NCBI RefSeq assembly: GCF_000255455.1
Contig: NZ_JH621257.1
Location: 54,116-118,115 of the forward strand
From: Aquimarina agarilytica ZC1
Lineage (GTDB): Bacteria; Bacteroidota; Bacteroidia; Flavobacteriales; Flavobacteriaceae
Length of the DNA: 64,000 nt
Direction: 5' to 3'
Shown here: one piece after another, positions 1 through 9,600 of the stretch
Position numbering within the stretch: position 1 is the stretch's first letter
How the letters are laid out: each line of letters opens with the position of its first letter
Notes under the pieces: model-generated
What the model saw: the letters and a program-made list of their open reading frames with translations, nothing else
What the model was told of the DNA's origin: nothing
Database searches by the model: none
Translations under genes and position numbers: made by a program

Positions 1-156
1 CAACTACAACTCTAAAAAACAATAAATTATACAACTACTTTTTTTAACTTTTTAGCGTCTCACTAAGCTCATAATACGTCCCAATGGAAGCATTGAGTCC
101 TTCATTTGAATTATTCTGCATTCCTTTGGCTTAGTATTAACCAACCACTAACACGC

Positions 157-2523
157 ATGAAACAGCAACTCTTACTGGTCTTATTTTTTTGCTTTGGCTA
201 CTTGATTTCCTTTGCTCAACAATACACAATAAGTGGAACTATTAAAGATCAAAAAAATGGAGAAACACTTTACGGAGTAAACATTATTTTAAACAATACT
301 ACTAAAGGAACAGTGACAAATGAATATGGTTTTTTTTCCATAACCGCTCCTCAAAACACTTACACGATTAACATAAGCTATTTAGGATATCAGAGCATCC
401 AAAAAGAAATTAACCTTAATCAAAACACTAAACTCAATATTGAATTAACAGAAGACACTGTTTCTCTCAACGAAGTGGTGGTTTCCAATAATAAAACCAA
501 TATTAAAACACCACAAATGAGTGTTAACAAACTAACTGCTAAAACTATAAAAAAAATACCTGTAGTTTTAGGAGAGGTTGATATTTTAAAAGCTATTCAA
601 TTATTACCAGGAGTAACTAATAGCGGTGAAGGAGCATCGGGCTTTAACGTCCGGGGTGGAGCTGCCGATCAAAATTTAGTGTTATTAGATGAAGCCCCTT
701 TATACAACACCTCACATCTTTTTGGATACTTTTCTGTGTTTAATGCCGATGCAATTAAAGATATTAAATTATACAAAGGAGGCACTCCCGCCCAATTTGG
801 GGGACGCATCTCTTCCATTTTAGATGCACGCCAAAAAGATGGAAATAATAAAGAATATCATTTTAATGGAGGCATCGGACTAGTTTCAAGTCGTTTGTTA
901 GTTGAAGGTCCCACAAAAAAAGAAAAAGGTTCTTTTTTACTCGCAGGAAGAACCTCCTATGCTAATTTATTTTTAAAACTAGCCAATATAGAAAGCCGAG
1001 TTGGCTTTTATGATATTAATGCTAAAATTTCACATCAATTCAATGATAACAATCGACTTTACCTGTCGGGTTATTTTGGAAATGATAATTTTGAAATTGC
1101 TAATCTATTAACTAATGATTTCGGAAATAACACGCTTAACTTACGTTGGAATCACCTATTTTCTGATCAAATTTTTTCAAATTTATCATTCATTTATAGT
1201 AAATACAATTATAAATTAGGCTTCAACTTTTTAAATTTTGAATGGGTATCTTTTATACAAAACACTAATTTAAAATATGATCTGAGCTACTATTACAGTG
1301 ACAAATTAAAATTCAACTTTGGGGTAAATGGCTTGTTTTACAATTTTAATCCAGGAGAAATTAAACCCACCTCAGTAGATTCTTCCATTAATGAAGATAA
1401 ACTAGATCAAAAACGTGCTTTTGAGCCCGCCGCTTACGTTAGCTTAATTCATAAAGTTACTCCAAAACTACACTTAGAATATGGTCTGCGCTACAGCCTG
1501 TTTTATAGATTAGGAGGTCAACCGCTTAACATTTACGAGAACAATCAACCGGTAAACTACAACCCAACCACTAATGTGTATAGCAGTGCAGATCCCATTG
1601 CTACCGAAAATTTTGGCAAAAGTGATGTCATTAAGTCCTTTGATGGTCTTGAACCCCGATTTGCTGCTTCATTTCAACTAAATGACAACACTTCATTTAA
1701 GGCGAGTTACCAACGCATGAATCAGTACATCCATCTCATTTCAAACACAAACGCCCCTACTCCTTTAGATGTTTGGACACCTAGTGGGAAATTTATAAAA
1801 CCACAAATTTCTGATCAATTTGCTGTCGGTTATTTTAAAAATTTAGCTGACAACAACTATTCCTTAGAAACCGAATTATATTACAAAACCACCGATAATA
1901 GAATTGATTATATTGACGGGGCAGATATTATTGCTAATAATGAAATAGAAACCGTTATTTTGAACGGAGAAACCAGAGCTTATGGTTTTGAATTATTAGT
2001 AAAAAAGAATACCGGTAAACTTACAGGCTGGTTTGCTTACACGCTTTCCAAATCGGAACAACGCACTCCTGGTAGAACTGCTACCGAAACAGGAATTAAT
2101 AATGGAAATTGGTATAACACCCCATATGACCGTACACATGATTTATCAATAACAGCCATGTATACGTTATCCAAAAAGTGGAACTTTGGTACTAATTTCG
2201 TATTTCAAACAGGCCGTCCAACCACCTACCCCTCTGGACAATATCTTTTTGATGACATCACTGTACCCAACTTTACTTCCAGGTACGACGAAAGATTACC
2301 TTCATACCATCGTTTAGACATATCGGCAACACTTACACCAACACAAAAAAGAAAACGAAAATGGAAAAGTGAATGGGTATTTGGTGTGTACAATCTTTAT
2401 TTTAGAAGAAATGCTTCATCAATCAACTTTTTTGAAAATGAAGAAACTGGCTTAAATGAAGCACGAAGAATATCTATATTCGGTGCTGCCATTCCTGCAA
2501 TTACCTACAACTTTAAATTTTAA
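157..2523 (+). CDS. TonB-dependent outer-membrane receptor with N-terminal carboxypeptidase-like regulatory domain
   Basis: The product (788 residues) is an outer-membrane transporter that would import a ligand using TonB energy. After a signal peptide ending near SFAQQ there is a carboxypeptidase-regulatory-like beta-sandwich (VNIILNNTTKGTVTNEYGFF), then a plug domain with LLPGV, GFNVRGG and LLDEAPLYN, and a long barrel ending in an aromatic-rich strand (ITYNFKF). I start it at ATG 157 because the signal peptide begins there (MKQQLLLVLFFCF); an in-frame TTG at 106 would put a non-signal-like stretch in front. It lies 3 bp upstream of a DUF4249 lipoprotein and the two are almost certainly one operon. 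DUF4249 pairing, rather than SusD, argues against a classical glycan SusC role. Substrate unknown. Confidence 0.9.
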   Translation: MKQQLLLVLFFCFGYLISFAQQYTISGTIKDQKNGETLYGVNIILNNTTKGTVTNEYGFFSITAPQNTYTINISYLGYQSIQKEINLNQNTKLNIELTEDTVSLNEVVVSNNKTNIKTPQMSVNKLTAKTIKKIPVVLGEVDILKAIQLLPGVTNSGEGASGFNVRGGAADQNLVLLDEAPLYNTSHLFGYFSVFNADAIKDIKLYKGGTPAQFGGRISSILDARQKDGNNKEYHFNGGIGLVSSRLLVEGPTKKEKGSFLLAGRTSYANLFLKLANIESRVGFYDINAKISHQFNDNNRLYLSGYFGNDNFEIANLLTNDFGNNTLNLRWNHLFSDQIFSNLSFIYSKYNYKLGFNFLNFEWVSFIQNTNLKYDLSYYYSDKLKFNFGVNGLFYNFNPGEIKPTSVDSSINEDKLDQKRAFEPAAYVSLIHKVTPKLHLEYGLRYSLFYRLGGQPLNIYENNQPVNYNPTTNVYSSADPIATENFGKSDVIKSFDGLEPRFAASFQLNDNTSFKASYQRMNQYIHLISNTNAPTPLDVWTPSGKFIKPQISDQFAVGYFKNLADNNYSLETELYYKTTDNRIDYIDGADIIANNEIETVILNGETRAYGFELLVKKNTGKLTGWFAYTLSKSEQRTPGRTATETGINNGNWYNTPYDRTHDLSITAMYTLSKKWNFGTNFVFQTGRPTTYPSGQYLFDDITVPNFTSRYDERLPSYHRLDISATLTPTQKRKRKWKSEWVFGVYNLYFRRNASSINFFENEETGLNEARRISIFGAAIPAITYNFKF

Positions 2524-2526
2524 CAC

Positions 2527-3372
2527 ATGAAAACGATATCCATATATTTCAGCTTACTTTTATTGGTATTCACATCTTGTGATGATGTGGTAAACATAGA
2601 CCTAAAAGACAACCCACCTAAATTAGTTATTGAAGCCCTTATTAATTGGGAAAAAGAAACTACTGGTAATGAACAAACTATTTTTTTAAGGGAATCTACC
2701 TCTTTTTTTAAAGAAGAAATAATAAACGCTACTGGAGCAACTGTAAGTGTTACTCATGAAAATGGAAGCGTTTTTAATTTTACGGAAACTAACCCTGGAG
2801 AATACAACACGACCGAATTTATTCCTGAAATTGACGCTACATACACCTTATCAATTACCTATAAAAATGAAGAGTATACTGCTGTAGAAAAAATGATTCC
2901 AGTAGTCCCCATCAAAAGAGTGGATCAACGTATTGAAGATATTGCTGATGAAGAAATACCCGTGGTTGTATTTTATTTTGATGATCCTGAAACTGATAAA
3001 AACTTTTATTTAGTCAACTATTTACCCGATTTTCAAGAAAAGAAAAGCTTTGGATTTGGGCGAGACGAATTTCAAGATGGTAATGAAATAGAAATTATAC
3101 TTGATAGTGAATATATTATTCCCGATAGCGATGAGGAAATAAGAGATTTTGCTAGTGGTGATATTATTGAAATCAAACTATTTGGAATTTCCCGACAGTT
3201 TCATGATTATTTTAATATACTAGCCGAACAAGCCGAACCTAACACCGGACCATTCTCCTTAGCTCCTGCAGCTGCTAATGGTAATTGTATAAATATCACC
3301 AATCCTCAAAATAGACCTCTGGGATATTTTAGATTGAGTGAGGTAGACACCGAAATTTACACCTATAGGTAA
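2527..3372 (+). CDS. DUF4249-family lipoprotein, partner of the TonB receptor
   Basis: This 281-residue protein has a lipoprotein signal peptide with lipobox Cys at residue 18 (VFTSCDD). The acidic residues right after the Cys resemble the surface-export signal of Bacteroidota lipoproteins. The motif DNPPKLVIEALI directly after the N-terminus is typical of DUF4249 proteins, which sit next to TonB receptors of this type. It begins 3 bp after the receptor stop codon, so the two genes are probably translated from one message. It is likely an extracellular lid or ligand-binding partner of the receptor. The family has no settled biochemical function. Confidence 0.85.
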   Translation: MKTISIYFSLLLLVFTSCDDVVNIDLKDNPPKLVIEALINWEKETTGNEQTIFLRESTSFFKEEIINATGATVSVTHENGSVFNFTETNPGEYNTTEFIPEIDATYTLSITYKNEEYTAVEKMIPVVPIKRVDQRIEDIADEEIPVVVFYFDDPETDKNFYLVNYLPDFQEKKSFGFGRDEFQDGNEIEIILDSEYIIPDSDEEIRDFASGDIIEIKLFGISRQFHDYFNILAEQAEPNTGPFSLAPAAANGNCINITNPQNRPLGYFRLSEVDTEIYTYR

Positions 3373-3457
3373 TGATCACATTTTATTGGTCTCAAAAATA
3401 GTTAAAACTATGCACTTTAATGCATCTCGCTTTTAACTTCTAAAAATAGGACAAAGA

Positions 3458-3530
3458 GCTATTGGCAGTTAGCTTTTAGCTCTTGGCTTTTTAAATATTT
3501 ATCAAATTTCTATTGCTAATAGCTAAGAGC
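3458..3530. repeat. Degenerate period-7 repeats in opposed orientation
   Basis: Five consecutive 7-mers run from 3458 to 3492 (gctattg, gcagtta, gctttta, gctcttg, gcttttt). Three 7-mers of the same type occur on the opposite strand between 3510 and 3530 (gctctta, gctatta, gcaatag). The consensus is about GCTNTTR. The two blocks can pair through gctcttggc and gctaagagc. The stretch lies between the converging ends of the DUF4249 gene and the GH2 gene. It carries no recognisable gene or clean terminator. Confidence 0.5.
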
Positions 3531-3614
3531 AAAAATGGATGTTTAAAAAGATGGTAACTTTCAGTCCATAATGGTTCATTTAATCAACTTTTAGTTTCCA
3601 ATTACATGCATGTA

Positions 3615-6600
3615 CTACTTCAAAAAAAACTTAAAATCAAACTCATAATCCTTTGCTTGAATACTATGTTCTGGTCTTGGAGCCGCTTTTAAACTCCATG
3701 AGTTATACCCTGCCACTCCTTGTTGCTTGTAATCCAAATTTAAAGTAAATGCCTTTAATTTTGTTAACTCACATTGATTTTCTGCTTTGTCTAAATCCGC
3801 AGTTTTATAGGGATATGTACTAAATTCAAACACACCATCCGAGCTAATTTGTAAAGTAGTCTTTGCACTTTCAAACTTAGTATATCGCACTTCGGTTCTA
3901 TTCCCGTAGGCTTGTGGAAATACATAAGAAGCACTAAAATCATTTAAGTTTTTTTCATAAACACCTACAAAAGCGCCATCATTTCGGTCTACATAATTTT
4001 CATGAGGGCCTTTACCATACCACGATACAGTTTGGAATGAGTCCCTCAATTCGGTTTGCACTCCTATTCTCGGCAGATTAGCTAATGCTTCATTACAAGT
4101 AAATGTATTATGCATTAACACCTCTCCAGTTGGATAGATAGTATAAACACTAGTAAAAAACACTTTTTTACCTCCTAATTGGTATTTACTAATCACTTCA
4201 ACGTTCTCTCCTTTTGACTTCTTTTTAAAAGATAGTAATTGTTGATTTTGGGTGGCTTGTTTCCAAAATTTAATTGCAGGTATTCGTTGTATTACCGCTC
4301 TGTCATTATCCGTTACTGCACGCCAAAAATTTGGTTTTATAGGACTCGACAATAAACTTTTATCATCCACTGTAAAATTGGTAACATAACCCGAAGTGCT
4401 ATTAAATTCTACTCTAAAGTTTTTACCGCTCACTTCTAATTTAGTTTTCGTTTCTGTAATAGTTAAATCACTTCCTGTTTTAGCTTGTTTTACTAAGCTT
4501 TCTTTTTTGAATGGAAATTCAAATTGCTCTGAAGCAACCACGTAACCTTTTTCCGCCCAAGCGGTATTATTTTTTTGCTTAGCATAAACGTTTATAAAAT
4601 ACGCTCTCTCTTTTTTCATAGTAAAGGAAGGCAACGGAATTGTACTTATTTCAAAGGGGGCTGTATGCTCAACTGTTAACATTCCGCTTTTAATTGCTTT
4701 TCCATTTTCAATTAATTCATATGAAAAATCATATACCGAACTAGTAGTAAAAGCTGTTCTATTTTTTATAGTAAAGCTTCTTTTTTCAGGATTAAAGCTT
4801 CCAAATTCAAAAGGCTGAAACACATATTTACATTCGGACATTACTGGTTTTACCGTTTGATCGGCATTGATAATTCCGTTCAAACAAAAGTTCCCATCAT
4901 TATCTGCCTCACCAAAATAACCGCCATAAGCAAATTGCTCACAGCCCTCTTTTGTTTTTACTGCTATTCCTTGATCCATCCAATCCCAAATAAATGCCCC
5001 GGCAATTCGCGGGTGTGATCTGGCTACATCCCAAAACAATTTTAAACCTCCGTTTGAATTCCCCATGGCATGTGAATATTCACAAGTAATTACCATTTTT
5101 TCTCCTGGTTGAGATTCATCCATTTCGGCAAACTCCTCAATAGAAGGATACATACGCGAAATCATGTCGGTAAAGTCATAAGGATCTTTTGGTGTATTTC
5201 GAGATTGCGGTGATAGTATTCCTCCATAAGATTCTGAGCCCTCGTAATGGATTAAACGTTCTGGATCATTCCATTTTAAATAACCAGCCATGGCAGAATG
5301 ATTAGCCCCAGCTCCCGATTCGTTACCTAACGACCACGAAAAAATACATGGATGATTTTTATCTCTCTGGTACATTCGTACTGCTCGATCCATAAAAGTT
5401 GTTGTCCATTCTGGGTGGCTTGCCAACTCACCACCAGAACCTCGTGTCCCATGTGATTCAACATTAGCCTCATCCATTACATAAATACCATATTGATCAC
5501 ATAAATCATAAAATTCCACATTATTGGGGTAATGACTACAACGAACCGCATTAAAATTATAAGCTTTTAATAGCATGATATCTTTTTTCATGTTTTCAAC
5601 ACTTACCGTTTTGCCTGTTTGAGCATTATGGTCATGTCTGTTTACTCCATATAATTTTACAGGCTTTCCATTGACTAAAAACACCCCTTTTTGAGTCTCG
5701 TATTTTCGAAAGCCTACTTTGGCAGATTTACTTTCAATTATATTTCCTTTATCATCTTTTAAACTTAGTACTAAAGTATATAAGTATGGATTTTCGGCAG
5801 ACCATTTTTTTGGTTGTTGTACTGGTATATTAAACACGTCGTATTTAGGATTCCAACGTTGACCATAAAAAATATTAGCTATTTTGTCTGCATTTTCTGT
5901 TTTAGAAACTACCTTAACCTTTTTATCAAATAAGGTCGCAACTAGACTATATTTTTTGGCACTAATTGATTTTGGAAATGAAACTTTTGGACTTATTTTT
6001 AAAACAGCATTGGTATACGTTTTATCTAGTTTAGTTTCTATTTTAAAATCTGAAATACTAGTCTTTGGTTCTGCTAAAAGCATAACATCTCTATGAATTC
6101 CAGATAAATCCCAATGATCCTGAGACTCTACATAAGAACCATCGCTCCAACGAAACACTTGTAATAGCACTGTATTCTTTCCTTTTTTTAGGTATGAAGT
6201 AATATCAAATTCTGCTGGCGTTCGACTTCCTTGACTATAACCAACTTTTTTCCCATTAATCCATAGATAAAAAGCTGAAGTAACTCCTGCAAAATGAATA
6301 CGAATATTCATATCCTTCCAATTAGCCGCTATTTCAAATTCTTTTTTATAAATACCTACTGGGTTTGCCGTAGGTGCTATTTTAGGCCAATCCAAATGCC
6401 CCCATGAATGTCGTTGATTGGTATATATACGTTCCCCATAACCCTGCATTTCCCAATTCATAGGCACTTTTATAGTATCCCAATTATTGAAATTCACATC
6501 TAAAAAATTAGCTGGAACAGCTTCTATACTTTCCGAAAAATAAAACTGCCAGTCTCCATTCAATGAAGCGACACGATCACTTTTAGTTTTATCTCCTAGC

Positions 6601-6758
6601 AATGCTTTTTCTTCTGAGACAAAAGAATACATAGTAGCCCTTGGTGCTAACTTATTTATTCCTATTACTGCTGGATTTTCCCAATCATTTTTTTGCTGTC
6701 CTATCAAAATTGTATTTGACAAGAATAAGATAATGCCTAGTACTATTAATTTTTGCAT
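3615..6758 (-). CDS. Secreted glycoside hydrolase family 2, beta-galactosidase type
   Basis: The product (1047 residues) hydrolyses terminal beta-galactosides or a related glycoside, and its signal peptide points to the periplasm or outside. It has the LacZ plan: sugar-binding domain (DWQFYFSES, NWEMQGYG), immunoglobulin-like domain, TIM barrel, then a large C-terminal beta-sandwich (NFWRAVTDND, WYGKGPHENYVDR). The acid/base Glu is in SLGNESG (about residue 480) and the nucleophile Glu in CEYSHAMGN (about 560), matching LacZ E461 and E537. I start it at ATG 6758, where the signal peptide begins (MQKLIVLGIILFLS), rather than at upstream alternatives. Marine relatives act on algal galactans as well as lactose-like sugars, so the natural substrate is open. 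It is not in a SusC/SusD locus here. Confidence 0.92.
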   Translation of the reverse strand: MQKLIVLGIILFLSNTILIGQQKNDWENPAVIGINKLAPRATMYSFVSEEKALLGDKTKSDRVASLNGDWQFYFSESIEAVPANFLDVNFNNWDTIKVPMNWEMQGYGERIYTNQRHSWGHLDWPKIAPTANPVGIYKKEFEIAANWKDMNIRIHFAGVTSAFYLWINGKKVGYSQGSRTPAEFDITSYLKKGKNTVLLQVFRWSDGSYVESQDHWDLSGIHRDVMLLAEPKTSISDFKIETKLDKTYTNAVLKISPKVSFPKSISAKKYSLVATLFDKKVKVVSKTENADKIANIFYGQRWNPKYDVFNIPVQQPKKWSAENPYLYTLVLSLKDDKGNIIESKSAKVGFRKYETQKGVFLVNGKPVKLYGVNRHDHNAQTGKTVSVENMKKDIMLLKAYNFNAVRCSHYPNNVEFYDLCDQYGIYVMDEANVESHGTRGSGGELASHPEWTTTFMDRAVRMYQRDKNHPCIFSWSLGNESGAGANHSAMAGYLKWNDPERLIHYEGSESYGGILSPQSRNTPKDPYDFTDMISRMYPSIEEFAEMDESQPGEKMVITCEYSHAMGNSNGGLKLFWDVARSHPRIAGAFIWDWMDQGIAVKTKEGCEQFAYGGYFGEADNDGNFCLNGIINADQTVKPVMSECKYVFQPFEFGSFNPEKRSFTIKNRTAFTTSSVYDFSYELIENGKAIKSGMLTVEHTAPFEISTIPLPSFTMKKERAYFINVYAKQKNNTAWAEKGYVVASEQFEFPFKKESLVKQAKTGSDLTITETKTKLEVSGKNFRVEFNSTSGYVTNFTVDDKSLLSSPIKPNFWRAVTDNDRAVIQRIPAIKFWKQATQNQQLLSFKKKSKGENVEVISKYQLGGKKVFFTSVYTIYPTGEVLMHNTFTCNEALANLPRIGVQTELRDSFQTVSWYGKGPHENYVDRNDGAFVGVYEKNLNDFSASYVFPQAYGNRTEVRYTKFESAKTTLQISSDGVFEFSTYPYKTADLDKAENQCELTKLKAFTLNLDYKQQGVAGYNSWSLKAAPRPEHSIQAKDYEFDFKFFLK

Positions 6759-7173
6759 GTTTTGTATATCAAGCTTAATATCATTCGTTATACTAACATA
6801 CAATAAATCATAGGTAATAAAAAAAGTAAACCAATGAAGAAAAGATTCCTTCTAGTTTATTAATCATAAGGTGTAGTAATACTATTTAAAAACACCATTT
6901 TTCAAATTAAATACACTATTCATCTAAAATTATAATCGCTAAAACCACCTGTAAAAACAAATATTCAAAAAATGGGATAAAATACACTAAAAACCGATTA
7001 AATGTTTTTAAAAATAAATAAACACAAGTTAAAAATTGCTCTTAAAACAAACAAAATAAGCTTAAAATTCATAAAATAAGCATATTATAAGTTGTTTTTC
7101 ACTACATTACTCCCATAACTAGTAATTTTTTACAAATAATCACTTAGAGTAAAATTCCTACAAAAATATAATT
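6759..7173. other. AT-rich divergent intergenic region
   Basis: These 415 bases separate two divergent secreted-protein genes. The stretch is very AT-rich with many short A and T runs. I see no gene, RNA or clear inverted repeat. It must hold the promoters of both neighbours, but no convincing TAnnTTTG box with a good -33 element was found for either. Confidence 0.5.
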
Positions 7174-9000
7174 ATGCGGCTCAAACATAAAAATCGACTT
7201 TTTTTTGGACTTTTGGTTTCCTTCAATTTATTAACAACTTATTCCAAAGATTTTTTTGCCAAAAGCACCTCCTACATTGATGTTAAAACCGCTATCAATT
7301 TAGCCTCAGCTGGAGACACTGTTTTTTTGCCTTCGGGCGCTAGTGATTGGGGCACCAACACCCTGTATGTCCAAGGTGGCATCTCTATTATTGGAAATGG
7401 CCCCAACAACACCATTATAAAAAGGACAAAATCCCAACGAAGACATCTTATTGTTTTTAATGGCTCCAATGGTTTGCCAAATGAGCTACATAACATTGCT
7501 TTTGAAGGCAAATACAACAATGATAATGTCTATGGAAAAGCGGTTGGTTTTTTATATGGCTGTATCAATTTTAAAGTTTCGGGGTGTAAGTTTACTGGGT
7601 TTGCAAACTGCGCATTATGCATTGGTAATTCCAATGTTCAAAAAGGAGTTGTTTTTAAAAATGAATTTATTAATAATTATTATCCTTCTATAATGAATTT
7701 TGGGTACGGCATAGCTATATACGGTGGCGGATCATGGTCTAATTTAGAGCTAGGTAGTGAAAATGCCGTTTTTATTGAAGATAATTTTTTTTCAGGAAAT
7801 CGCCATCATGTGACCTCCAATAACAATTCAAAATTTGTGTTTAGGTATAACAATGTTGTACATACCAATGCCACAAAAAACTTTAACATGGTTGATGTTC
7901 ATGGAAAAACAGATTGGGCATCGGGATCTAGAAGCTTTGAGATTTACAATAACAACTTCAGCACTTCGAAAAATTTAACCACCAAAGCGAGAACCGCTAT
8001 TGGAATCAGAGGTGGTGATGGTGTTATTTTTAATAATTTATGTTACAACACAATATTTAGAACTATTGAACTTTGGAACGAAGGATTTACTTGTGGCAAA
8101 TTATCCACAAAATATCAAACCAGATCACTTCATATTTGGAATAATGAAAATCATGACGAACTTGGATCTAGAATAAATGAAGTTGTCAATAATTGTAACT
8201 TATCAATAAGGAAAAACAAAGATTATTTTATATCAAAAAAACCCAAATACACCCCATTTACTTATCCGCACCCATTGCGAAATATTGCATTAAAAAAGCC
8301 TTCAATATCTTCTAGCAAAGACACAAATCACCCAAGCTCATTTGCAGTTGATGGAAATCTTGATCGCAATAGGTGGTGGGGAGCAAATCCATATACAGCT
8401 CCTCAATGGTTTCAAGTAGATTTAAAACGTGTACATGCCATTAATAAAATTACGGTTACCCCTTATTATGATGGAAAAAGGTATTACTATTACAACATTG
8501 AAACATCCAAAGATGGAATTCATTGGAAAAAGATCATTCAAAAAAACAACAATATAAGTGCTGTTAAAATGGGGGACACCTACCAAATCCCAGAAGCAAC
8601 ACATACTAGATACGTAAAAATAAACATGACCTACAATTCTGCAAATACAGCTGTGCATCTAATTGAATTTGAAGTTTATGGCGCTCCAGCTCCGGAATTT
8701 ATGAACCCATTTGCTCTTGACTCTAAAACAAAACAGCTTGCATTAAATAATTTATTAGTTTACCCCAATCCTATAAAAGACAATCAAGTCATTACTTTAA
8801 ATTTTGACAACCCTTATCAACATAAAGTAGCTACTCTTAAAATTTCGGATATTGCCGGAAACATATTAAAAAAGGAAACATTTGATATCAATATGGGTGC
8901 TAACACACAAAAAATAAATCTACCCTCATTAAACCATATATATAACATGGTTTCATTGGAAATTGGAAAAAAGACAATTCAAAAAAAACTAATTTTTTAA
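7174..9000 (+). CDS. Secreted right-handed beta-helix protein with F5/8-type C domain and T9SS signal
   Basis: This 608-residue protein starts with a signal peptide. Residues about 30-350 look like a right-handed parallel beta-helix (pectin-lyase fold: GDTVFLPSG, SIIGNGPNNT, then short Asn-rich coils such as EIYNNNFS). An F5/8-type C (discoidin, CBM32-like) domain spans about 368-503 (AVDGNLDRNRWWG, QWFQVDL, YVKINM, IEFEVYG). Residues 525-608 are a T9SS type A sorting domain (LLVYPNPIKDN, ending IQKKLIF). It is therefore secreted and cell-surface bound or released, and probably acts on or binds a polysaccharide. Its last 12 bases overlap the end of the convergent outer-membrane gene that closes the capsule cluster. 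No lyase catalytic residues could be assigned. Confidence 0.8.
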   Translation: MRLKHKNRLFFGLLVSFNLLTTYSKDFFAKSTSYIDVKTAINLASAGDTVFLPSGASDWGTNTLYVQGGISIIGNGPNNTIIKRTKSQRRHLIVFNGSNGLPNELHNIAFEGKYNNDNVYGKAVGFLYGCINFKVSGCKFTGFANCALCIGNSNVQKGVVFKNEFINNYYPSIMNFGYGIAIYGGGSWSNLELGSENAVFIEDNFFSGNRHHVTSNNNSKFVFRYNNVVHTNATKNFNMVDVHGKTDWASGSRSFEIYNNNFSTSKNLTTKARTAIGIRGGDGVIFNNLCYNTIFRTIELWNEGFTCGKLSTKYQTRSLHIWNNENHDELGSRINEVVNNCNLSIRKNKDYFISKKPKYTPFTYPHPLRNIALKKPSISSSKDTNHPSSFAVDGNLDRNRWWGANPYTAPQWFQVDLKRVHAINKITVTPYYDGKRYYYYNIETSKDGIHWKKIIQKNNNISAVKMGDTYQIPEATHTRYVKINMTYNSANTAVHLIEFEVYGAPAPEFMNPFALDSKTKQLALNNLLVYPNPIKDNQVITLNFDNPYQHKVATLKISDIAGNILKKETFDINMGANTQKINLPSLNHIYNMVSLEIGKKTIQKKLIF

Positions 9001-9594
9001 ATAATAAAGCACTCCAAATTCAAATTGATAATAATTATTGCTAGAAGCCTTATTAGATACTGATATTTTTGGTGTAACCTGTAAATTTAAGTCTAGTTGT
9101 TTTCCTATTGGATAATTAATTCCTCCTCCTATATTAACAGTTATATTGGTAAGGTCATTAAAAAAACTAACACCAGGTCCAATAGTTCCATACATAGATA
9201 CTTTTTTTATTCTTTTTGAACTATAAGATGGTTCATTATATAAAAAGTAATACTTATACATAGCATCAATCCCAAAAAAATCAATATCCTTAGTAGGAAA
9301 TCCATTATTAAACTTTTTATTGGTTTTAAACCTGTTAAGTAAGGTTTTCAATTCAAGCCCATGTTTGGCATTCATTTTTTTCTCTACAGAAAATTTAAAA
9401 GGCCTTGAAAAACTGTAATTCGTTTTAAAATTAAATAAACCATCATTACTAAGTCCTGAATCATTAATAGCATTTAAGCCAACACCTAAAATCCAAACTC
9501 GATCCCTACTACTTTGAGCATTTACCTCACCTACTAATAAAAATAGTAGCATAAAAAAATTCCACACTAGCATTTTTGTAAAATAATTCATCAT
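8989..9594 (-). CDS. Putative outer-membrane beta-barrel protein at the end of the polysaccharide cluster
   Basis: The 201-residue product has a signal peptide ending near VNAQ, then alternating hydrophobic/polar strands with glycine-rich turns (WILGVGLNAI, YGTIGPGVSFF, NIGGGINYPIG), ending in the aromatic strand FEFGVLYYLKN. This fits a small outer-membrane beta-barrel. It starts 6 bp after the Wzc-like kinase gene and so is the last gene of the cluster. That suggests a part in surface presentation or export of the polysaccharide, but this is inference from position. Two successive ATG codons (9594 and 9591) can serve as start. Confidence 0.65.
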   Translation of the reverse strand: MMNYFTKMLVWNFFMLLFLLVGEVNAQSSRDRVWILGVGLNAINDSGLSNDGLFNFKTNYSFSRPFKFSVEKKMNAKHGLELKTLLNRFKTNKKFNNGFPTKDIDFFGIDAMYKYYFLYNEPSYSSKRIKKVSMYGTIGPGVSFFNDLTNITVNIGGGINYPIGKQLDLNLQVTPKISVSNKASSNNYYQFEFGVLYYLKN

Positions 9595-9600
9595 TGTTTT

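Noticed and set aside
44..121. A 25-codon minus-strand frame upstream of the TonB receptor gene (starts MQNNSNEGLNASIG).
   Set aside because: Too short, no recognised family, and a stop codon lies four codons upstream; it may be chance or the tail of something lost.
106..156. An in-frame TTG extension of the TonB receptor gene.
   Set aside because: It puts 17 residues before a clear signal peptide that begins at ATG 157.
3603..3614. 12-bp palindrome tacatgcatgta next to the GH2 stop codon.
   Set aside because: No loop or T-run for a terminator and no evidence for a binding protein; likely chance.
157..6758. Polysaccharide utilisation locus formed by the TonB receptor, lipoprotein and GH2 enzyme.
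   Set aside because: The lipoprotein is DUF4249, not SusD, the GH2 gene is on the other strand, and no regulator or further CAZymes are present.
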